A stretch of 12,382 bases of DNA from Deltaproteobacteria bacterium (GTDB taxonomy: Bacteria; Desulfobacterota; Binatia; DP-6): contig VBLD01000056.1 of the NCBI GenBank assembly GCA_005879205.1, forward strand, positions 1-12,382, given 5' to 3'. Positions 7,296-12,382 of this stretch are shown in pieces. The stretch's first letter is position 1. The number at the start of each line of letters is the position of its first letter. The notes under the pieces are model-generated. The model was not told where the DNA came from. It saw nothing but the letters and a program-made list of their open reading frames with translations, and did not search any database. Both the position numbers and the translations under genes were made by a program.

Positions 7296-9683
7296 CTAGA
7301 GGCCGGCCGCCAGCTGGTCGGTGCGACTCCGGGCGTCCTGAAGGATGCTTCCGAGTGCATCCCCGCAGGACCTGGAGAGGCTCCCCTTCGCGGTCGCCAT
7401 CGTTGCAAGCGTGACGGCCTGCCTCACCGCCTTCGACGCCTTCCGCGCCAGCGTTCTCGCCTTCTTCACGTTGCTCGTGCCCGAGCCGTGCTCGATCAGG
7501 CTCGCCGCCTGGGTGATGCGGCGTTGGAGGGCGTGGGACACCGTGTCCGCAGTGCAGTCGGTCGGCTGCAGGGCACTCCTCAGAAGGCAATCGACCCCCG
7601 CGAAGCCGCGGTCGGGGCAGGGCATCGTCGTGCTCGTCGTCGAAGCGGCGTCCGTGGTGGTCGTGGTCGTCGTACTGGTGGTGGTCGTGGGCGCCGGCTG
7701 AGTCGTCGTCGTGACCGTGGTGCTGGTCGAGGTGGTGCTCGGCGGCTGAGTCGTGGTCGTGGACGTGGTGCTGGTCGTGACGACGCTGGTCGAGGTGGAG
7801 CTGGTCGTGGTGGTGGTGCTCGGCGGCTGAGTCGTGGTCGTGGACGTGGTGCTGGTCGCGACGACGCTGGTCGAGGTGGAGCTGGTCGTGGTGGTGCTGT
7901 TCGAGGGCTGAGTCGTGGTCGTGGAGCTGGTGGTGGTCGCGACGAGGCTCGTCGACGTGCTGCTCGTCGTGATGGTCGTCGTGGTGGTGGTGCTCGGCGG
8001 TTGAGTCGTGGTCGTCGAGGTCGTGCTGGTCGCGACGAGCGTCGTCGACGTGGTGCTCGTCGTGGACGTGCTACTGGTCGACGTCGTGCTGCTCGTGGTC
8101 GTCGGCGGCTGGGTCGTCGTCGTGGACGTGGTGGTGGTGCTGGTCGTCGTGGTCGAGCAGGGGAGCGGCGTCACCGTACAGCTCGACGTGCCGTTACAGC
8201 TGCGCGTGGCGCACTGGTCGCTGGTGCAGGTGATGCCCGTGCCGATGCAGGCGCCGCCGCCGGTGCACTGGTCGTTGTACGTACAGGCGTTCCCGTCGTT
8301 GCATGACGTGCCGCTCGCCTGGAGCTGGCAGGTCGTCGTGCAGCACGAGGCGAGCGTGCCGTTCGCCGCACCGGCATCGCACTGCTCGGGCGCTTGCACG
8401 ATGCCGTCGCCGCAGACCTGTCCCAGGTAGCGCGTGAGGGTGAAGCTGGTGTTGGTGCCGTTGAACGAGTACCCCGCCGCCACGAGGTTGCCGTTGGGCT
8501 GAAGCACGAGCCCGTTGACGGAGCTGTAGCTGCTCATGATCGGCGTGGTGACGTGTCCCGCCGTCCCGAAGCTCCCGTCGAGGGCGCCCTGCGCGGTGTA
8601 CCGTACGAGGCCGAAGTCCTGGCTGCTGCCGTCGTTCGCGTAGCCCGCCGCCACGAGCTTCCCGTCGGGCTGCAGCGCGAGCGCAAAGGCCTCGTCGTCG
8701 ACGCCGCCGATGGGAGTGGAGACCTTCCCGCCGGTGCCGAAGCCCGTATCGAGGCTGCCGCTCGCGCTGTAGCGGACGAGCTCGACCGTGATGCTGGCGC
8801 CGTTGTCCGAGTAGCCCGCCGCGACGAGCTTTCCATCGGGCTGCAGGACGAGCGCAATGGCCTCGTCGTCGAGGGTGCCGATCGCGGTGGTGACCTTCCC
8901 TCCGGTGCCGAAGCTCGTGTCCAGACTGCCGCTGCTGTTGTAGCGGACGAGGGCGAAGGCATAGGTGGTGGCGCTGGCCGCATAGCCCGCTGCCACGAGC
9001 TTTCCATCCGGCTGGAGGACGAGCGCGAAGGCCTCGTCGTCGACGCCGCCGATCGAGGTCGTGACCTTTCCCCCCGTGCCGAAGGTCGTGTCCAGGCTGC
9101 CGTTGGCGTTGTAGCGAACGAGGGCGAAGGTGATGGTGCTGCCGTTGTCGGAGTAGCCCGCCGCCACGAGCTTCCCGTTGGACTGCAGGATCAATGCGAA
9201 GGGCTCGTCGTCGAGGCTGCCGATCGCGGTGGTGACCTTCCCGCCGGAGCCGAAGCTCGTATCGAGACCGCCGTTCGTGTTGTAGCGCACGAGCGCGAAG
9301 GCGGTGCTGTTGCCGTTGTACGTGTAGCCCGCCGCCACGAGCTTTCCGTCGGGCTGGAGGACCAATGCGGTTCCTCGGCTGGCGGTCCCGATGACCGTGG
9401 TGACCTTCCCGCCGCTGCCGAAGGTCCCATCGAGGGTTCCGTCGGGGTTGTAGCGTACGAGAGCGAAGACGGTGTTGCCGGCGTTGTACGCGTGACCCGC
9501 CGCGACGAGCTTCCCGTCGGGCTGAACGACGAGCGCGTTGGCCGCGTCGTAGCCGCTCGAGATGGGCGTGATCACCTGCCCGCCCGTGCCGAACGACGGG
9601 TCCAGATCGCCCGGGTTGGCCCAGGCGGCCAGTGGCAGCACCTGTAGGGCCGCCCACATCAACACCGAGAGAGTGCGCATCAT
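7296..9683 (-). CDS. Exported delta-60-repeat beta-propeller protein with long Thr-rich linker, paralogue A
   Basis: This is a 795-residue protein and the first gene of the minus-strand operon. The start is ATG 9683 or the adjacent ATG 9680. The signal peptide covers residues 1-22 (...LPLAAWA). Residues 25-423 are seven delta-60 repeats. Residues 424-450 are a CGDGIVQAPEQCDAG myxobacterial Cys-rich repeat. A second Cys-dense stretch, absent from paralogue B, extends to C509 and includes SCNDGNACTYNDQC. Residues 510-688 are almost pure Thr/Ser with periodic QPP/QPA/QPS. Residues 689-795 are the helical domain (CPDRGFAGVDCLLRS ... NVKKARTLARKASK) shared with paralogue B. Seven 55-60-residue units fit a closed seven-bladed propeller. 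The linker resembles an O-glycosylated stalk. The function is inferred to be extracellular binding or structure; there is no catalytic signature. Confidence 0.9.
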   Translation of the reverse strand: MMRTLSVLMWAALQVLPLAAWANPGDLDPSFGTGGQVITPISSGYDAANALVVQPDGKLVAAGHAYNAGNTVFALVRYNPDGTLDGTFGSGGKVTTVIGTASRGTALVLQPDGKLVAAGYTYNGNSTAFALVRYNTNGGLDTSFGSGGKVTTAIGSLDDEPFALILQSNGKLVAAGYSDNGSTITFALVRYNANGSLDTTFGTGGKVTTSIGGVDDEAFALVLQPDGKLVAAGYAASATTYAFALVRYNSSGSLDTSFGTGGKVTTAIGTLDDEAIALVLQPDGKLVAAGYSDNGASITVELVRYSASGSLDTGFGTGGKVSTPIGGVDDEAFALALQPDGKLVAAGYANDGSSQDFGLVRYTAQGALDGSFGTAGHVTTPIMSSYSSVNGLVLQPNGNLVAAGYSFNGTNTSFTLTRYLGQVCGDGIVQAPEQCDAGAANGTLASCCTTTCQLQASGTSCNDGNACTYNDQCTGGGACIGTGITCTSDQCATRSCNGTSSCTVTPLPCSTTTTSTTTTSTTTTQPPTTTSSTTSTSSTSTTSTTSTTLVATSTTSTTTTQPPSTTTTTTITTSSTSTSLVATTTSSTTTTQPSNSTTTTSSTSTSVVATSTTSTTTTQPPSTTTTTSSTSTSVVTTSTTSTTTTQPPSTTSTSTTVTTTTQPAPTTTTSTTTTTTTDAASTTSTTMPCPDRGFAGVDCLLRSALQPTDCTADTVSHALQRRITQAASLIEHGSGTSNVKKARTLARKASKAVRQAVTLATMATAKGSLSRSCGDALGSILQDARSRTDQLAAGL
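7620..8156 (-). repeat. Thr/Ser-rich linker with degenerate tandem repeats
   Basis: This stretch encodes about 179 residues between C509 and C689 of paralogue A, nearly all Thr or Ser. On the plus strand a repeated block beginning ggcggctgagtcgt recurs at 7693 (variant), 7741, 7822, 7903, 7996 and 8104. The spacings are 48, 81, 81, 93 and 108 bp, all multiples of three, so length changes keep the frame. Each block marks a QP(P/S/A) break in the Thr run, often preceded by a VVAT or LVAT hydrophobic spacer. The equivalent linker in paralogue B is 15 residues. Confidence 0.85.
8415..9611 (-). repeat. Seven tandem delta-60 repeats in paralogue A
   Basis: Seven units of about 56-58 residues cover exactly 399 codons. 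They begin GDLDPSFGTGGQV and end LTRYLGQ. Each has the core L-D-x-x-F-G-x-G-G-K-V, a ...ALVLQPDGKLVAAGY turn and a F-x-L-V-R-Y strand. The first and last units diverge most, as expected for the closing blade of a propeller. Confidence 0.88.
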
Positions 9684-10124
9684 GCCCGCCTACCCATCAT
9701 CGCGACCGTTGGGGGGGCGATTGGCAAGAAACGTTCCCGCATTGCGGCTGCCGTACCGCGCCGGTGGACGAGCGCCTTCGTCCTGATGCGTGCTGGGGAA
9801 CCGCCGTCCGCGGCGTCACGCGCGGACCCGGCAGCGCCGAGAGTACCGCCGCGCCGTGGCACACGTGTGCCATCGCGGGTGACACTTTGGAGACGGACAG
9901 TCGGACGTCTGCCAGCCCGCTCGACAATGCTCTCCGCATGGCGGCGGCAATCGCGTTCGACGCCCGGCCGGCGGCGCGTGCCGGCTCTCCGGGCGCCATG
10001 CCGGACATCATGCGCCGCCTCGTCGCGCGCTCGTTCGTCGCTCTCGTGCTGGTACTGGTGTGAGCATCGCCCGGGGATCGGGCTTGGAGCCGCCGCGCGA
10101 CTCCGTGCTACTTTCGCCCGCCGA
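9684..10124. other. Divergent intergenic region, 441 bp, no supported gene
   Basis: This region separates the minus-strand propeller operon from the plus-strand cytochrome fusion. Frames open through it read as Arg/Pro/Ala-rich shadow with no domain. It contains a run of seven G near 9711-9718, a perfect 16-bp palindrome at 9857-9872 and a weak inverted repeat AGACG/CGTCT at 9891-9910. A 17-residue hydrophobic reading frame (10010-10063) ends in TGA. TTGGAG (10084) and TACTTT (10109), the latter preceded by TG, sit just before ATG 10125 and could be the fusion-gene promoter with a very short leader. These promoter elements are poor matches and unproven. Confidence 0.6.
9857..9872. promoter_or_regulatory. 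Perfect 16-bp palindrome, candidate operator
   Basis: TGGCACACGTGTGCCA is its own reverse complement over all 16 bases. It lies in the divergent region, 174 bp from the propeller operon start and 253 bp from the fusion start. A dimeric repressor or activator site is the natural reading, but I cannot name the protein. The AraC-type regulator in this window is far away and need not be involved. Confidence 0.45.
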
Positions 10125-12050
10125 ATGCCGGCTCGCCGATCGTACCTGCTCGCGATCTGTCTCCTCGCCGCATCCTGGGCCCGCGCCGAAGACGCCGCCC
10201 GCCCCGGCTCCGACCGCCTGGTCTTCCTGCTCGAGTACGTCGGCACCGACTATGCCCGCGCCGTCGCCGAAGGGAACGTCGTCAACCCGGCCGAGTACGG
10301 CGAGGTGCTGCGCTTCACGAAGCAGGTGATCGCCGCGTATGGTGCGGGCCGGCGCCCGGATGCGGTCGCGGCCGGTCTCCGCGACCTGGAGGCCATGATC
10401 GTCCGCCGCGCCCCGGCCGACGAGGTCTGGTCGGCGACGCGGCGGCTCCTGCCCGCGCTCACGCGCGCGCTCGGCGGCGGTGCCCGCCCGGCGACGCTAC
10501 CGAACGTCGCGCGCGGGCGCCGCCTGTGGGCGAACGACTGTGCCGGCTGTCACGGGCCGACCGGCGCCGGCGACGGCGAGGTGGCCGGTAGCCTCGAGCC
10601 GCCGCCCACGGCGTTCCGCGGCGCCTACCTCGAGCGCATCTCGCCGCGTCAGATCTACAGCGCCGTGTCGCTCGGGGTCGAAGGGACGGCGATGCCCTCG
10701 TTCGCCGCCGCCTACAGCGAGCAGCAGCGCTGGGACGTCGCCTTCTTCGCGATGACGCTGCGGGTGGACTTCGCGCCGAAGCGCCTGCCGGAGGATCTTT
10801 CCGTCACGCTCGACGAGATCGCGACCTCGTCGAACGAGGAGCTCCTCGAACGGCTGCGGAAGAAGTGGCCGCAGGCGTCGCCCGCCGAGGTCGACTACCT
10901 GCGGGTGAACCTCGTCTCCCCGACGGGCGGCGCCGCTCCGCTCGCCGGTCCGGACGCCGCCGCGGCGGGCCTGTTGCCGGTCGCCCTGCAGCTCCAGGAC
11001 GTCTTTGCCCGCGTCGCCGACCGTGTCTTTCCGTTCGTCATGGGGGTGTCGAGCTACGTACGCGATCCCGACTGGACCCCCGAGAAGCTCCGGCTCACCC
11101 GCGACGACCGCTGGATGGCGGCCAACCAGGAGGCGCTCCGCTATCCGGGCTTCCGGCCGTCGCGCGCCGGCAGCGGCCTCCTCGTCGATCAGGAGGGCTA
11201 CGTGCTGTCGTGCGATCATCTTCTCCGCGACGAGCACGACGCGCTCGCCCCGCTCGTCGACGTCGAGCTCGCAGACCAGTCGCACGTGACCGCGAGCATC
11301 GTCGGGGCGGAACCCACGATCGACCTCGCCGTCCTCCGCATCGGCGACACGACGAAGCTCCCGCCGCTGCCGTCCGGGCTCGAGCTGGGCGACAGCGACC
11401 GCATCGACGCGGGCCACTGGGCGATCGCGCTCGGGGACCCGCCGGGCCCGGAGCGCGTCTTCCGGGTGGGCATGGTGTCGTCGTCGCCGCAGCGACAGTG
11501 CTACCAGGAGCAGCTCTCGGCGACGGGCCTCCAGACGTCGCTCGACGTGCCGCCGGGCGGCCTCGGCGGACCCGTGGTCGACATCCTCGGCCACGTCATC
11601 GGCCTGAGCGTCCAGCCGCCGCGTGCCGCCGGGACCGCGATACAGGCGCCCGCCGCGGGGTCGTTCACGCTGCCGATCAACCTGGTCGCGAATCTGCTGG
11701 AGGCGCTCAAGGTCTCGCAGAGCCGCAGCTCGCCCTGGCTCGGCATCTCGGTCCTCGAGACGGCGTCCTTCCGGCGCCGGCCGGAGGCGGTGTCCGTCAC
11801 CATCCCGCCGAGCGGCGTCTACGTCGACGACGTCTTCGACCCGAGCCCCGCGTCGCGCGCCGGCGTGCGTCCCGGGGATTTCCTGCTCGCGCTGGGCGGT
11901 CACGAGCTGCGGTCGGTGGGGGACTTTCAGACCTGGCTCTACGAGCTCGGCATCGGGACGGACGTCAAGCTCCGGCTCCTGCGGAACGGCGCGCCGCTCG
12001 AGGTGGTGGCGCCGATCGAGGTGAGGCCCGAGTCCGCCCGCCCGCGCTGA
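10125..12050 (+). CDS. Exported cytochrome c / trypsin-like (HtrA-type) / PDZ fusion protein, catalytic Ser replaced
   Basis: This is a 641-residue periplasmic protein. ATG 10125 gives a clean signal peptide (residues 1-21, SWARA); the frame is open further upstream but that sequence is not protein-like. Residues 32-110 (LEYVGTDYARAVAEGNVVNP, AEYGEVLRFTKQVI) match the helical module in front of FTR1 iron permeases. Residues 128-210 are a class I cytochrome c: C139-A-G-C142-H143 binds haem and M190 in GTAMPSF is the likely sixth ligand. The following LDEIATSSNEELLERL is also FTR1-associated. The permease is then replaced by a trypsin-like domain (about 340-500): GSGLLVDQEGYVLSCDH with H365, and TIDLAVLRI with D400. 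Where HtrA has PGNSGGP the protein has PGGLGGP, putting L480 at the nucleophile. A C-terminal PDZ domain (about 535-641) contains SPASRAGVRPGDFLLALGG. It is probably a redox- or haem-linked binding protein, not a protease. Confidence 0.88.
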   Translation: MPARRSYLLAICLLAASWARAEDAARPGSDRLVFLLEYVGTDYARAVAEGNVVNPAEYGEVLRFTKQVIAAYGAGRRPDAVAAGLRDLEAMIVRRAPADEVWSATRRLLPALTRALGGGARPATLPNVARGRRLWANDCAGCHGPTGAGDGEVAGSLEPPPTAFRGAYLERISPRQIYSAVSLGVEGTAMPSFAAAYSEQQRWDVAFFAMTLRVDFAPKRLPEDLSVTLDEIATSSNEELLERLRKKWPQASPAEVDYLRVNLVSPTGGAAPLAGPDAAAAGLLPVALQLQDVFARVADRVFPFVMGVSSYVRDPDWTPEKLRLTRDDRWMAANQEALRYPGFRPSRAGSGLLVDQEGYVLSCDHLLRDEHDALAPLVDVELADQSHVTASIVGAEPTIDLAVLRIGDTTKLPPLPSGLELGDSDRIDAGHWAIALGDPPGPERVFRVGMVSSSPQRQCYQEQLSATGLQTSLDVPPGGLGGPVVDILGHVIGLSVQPPRAAGTAIQAPAAGSFTLPINLVANLLEALKVSQSRSSPWLGISVLETASFRRRPEAVSVTIPPSGVYVDDVFDPSPASRAGVRPGDFLLALGGHELRSVGDFQTWLYELGIGTDVKLRLLRNGAPLEVVAPIEVRPESARPR

Positions 12051-12066
12051 CGCGCGAGGCCGCGCG
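12051..12066. terminator. GC hairpin between convergent genes (possible bidirectional terminator)
   Basis: CGCGCG-AGGC-CGCGCG forms a perfect six-pair stem with a four-base loop. It begins directly after the TGA of the fusion gene and lies in the 24-bp gap before the end of the oxidase subunit gene. There is no T-tract on either side, so it may only attenuate or may be chance in GC-rich sequence. Confidence 0.4.
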
Positions 12067-12074
12067 ACCCGTCC

Positions 12075-12369
12075 CTACTTCCCCGGGATCGGCAGCACGC
12101 CGCGCGTGGCGACGTCGCTCATCGTGAGCACGATCAGGATGCCGAGCCAGAAGAAGCCCCCGATCGCCGCCAGCCACACGATCCCCGGGGAATCCTTCAG
12201 ATGCATGAAGAAGAGCATCACGAGCAGCGCCTTCGTCGCGGCGATGGTGAACGCGACGGGTGCGCCGAATGGCCCTAAAGTCGGCGGACGAGGCGAGGAT
12301 GGTGAGCGCCGTGAGACCGACGACGCGATCGCCGAGTTCACGCCCGCGCTCGACCTGAACCGACATCAT
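12075..12369 (-). CDS. Cytochrome c oxidase subunit IV-like membrane protein (frameshift at about 12277)
   Basis: Small subunit of a haem-copper oxidase, usually the last gene of a coxBAC-D operon. The frame ending at TAG 12075 contains APVAFTIAATKALLVMLFFM followed by HLKDSP, then a second membrane segment (GGFFWLGILIVLTMSD) and a short tail. The K-A-x-L-V-x-x-F-F-M-H-L-K pattern is diagnostic. Upstream in this frame the sequence is nonsense (SAIASSVSRRS). The adjacent frame reads RVVGLTALTILASSAD, which fits the family's first helix. The two join if one base is removed from the AAA run at 12277-12279, giving SADLGPFGAP and 97 residues from ATG 12369, a normal family length. The N-terminal charged stretch is atypical, so the start may lie beyond the window edge or a further error may exist. 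Confidence 0.78.
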
Positions 12370-12382
12370 GCCGACGCGCACC

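Noticed and set aside
7620..8156. Direct repeats considered as a CRISPR array
   Set aside because: Units are degenerate, have irregular spacing in multiples of three and encode a Thr/Ser linker in frame; there are no unique spacers and no cas genes.
9857..9873. Sigma-54 -24/-12 promoter reading of the palindrome (TGGCAC...TGC)
   Set aside because: The GG and GC dinucleotides are one base too close, and perfect self-complementarity is better explained as an operator.
10010..10063. A 17-residue hydrophobic frame, MRRLVARSFVALVLVLV then TGA
   Set aside because: It resembles the start of a signal peptide or a tiny membrane peptide, but there is no Shine-Dalgarno, and no continuation in any frame resembles a mature protein. 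It is too short to support.
9786..10124. In-frame N-terminal extension of the cytochrome fusion
   Set aside because: The 113 extra residues are Arg/Ser/Pro-rich without structure, and ATG 10125 begins a textbook signal peptide.

Overview
The window is very GC-rich (roughly 70% by eye), densely coded and bacterial. Exported proteins with Thr-rich linkers, myxobacterial-type Cys-rich repeats (CGDGIV...EQCD) and small helical Cys-bearing modules attached to unrelated catalytic or propeller domains suggest an uncultured member of the former Deltaproteobacteria radiation or the Binatota. This placement is an inference from protein style; there is no rRNA or tRNA in the window to confirm it.

Layout. 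(1) 2-2043: the 3' part of a DsbA-like/2-hydroxychromene-2-carboxylate isomerase gene faces an AraC-family regulator gene. The regulator is divergent from a small limonene-epoxide-hydrolase/SnoaL-like gene. This looks like a catabolic neighbourhood. (2) 2162-4952: an exported sulfatase with a long N-terminal Cys-rich extension is followed 6 bp later by a membrane-anchored formylglycine-generating enzyme (FGE), its probable activator. The sulfatase frame is broken near 3762, apparently by loss of about 80 bp. (3) 9683 to 4918, minus strand: a three-gene operon of surface or secreted proteins. Two paralogues each carry seven delta-60 repeats (a probable seven-bladed beta-propeller), a Cys-rich repeat, a Thr/Ser linker and a C-terminal helical domain. 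They are followed, through a 4-base ATGA stop/start overlap, by a small 14-Cys secreted protein. The second paralogue carries a frameshift that matches a 14-bp deletion exactly when compared with the first. (4) 9684-10124: a 441-bp divergent intergenic region with a perfect 16-bp palindrome. (5) 10125-12050: a fusion protein joining the extracytoplasmic cytochrome c module normally found in front of FTR1 iron permeases to a trypsin-like HtrA domain and a PDZ domain. The expected catalytic Ser is Leu. (6) 12075-12369, minus strand: a frameshifted cytochrome c oxidase subunit IV-like gene, probably the 3' end of an oxidase operon, convergent with the fusion gene.

The two most noteworthy items are the cytochrome c / pseudo-HtrA / PDZ fusion and the propeller-operon paralogues with their expanded mucin-like linker. 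Three separate genes carry frame breaks. The window may therefore contain real gene decay or uncorrected assembly errors, and this should be resolved before the affected products are interpreted.
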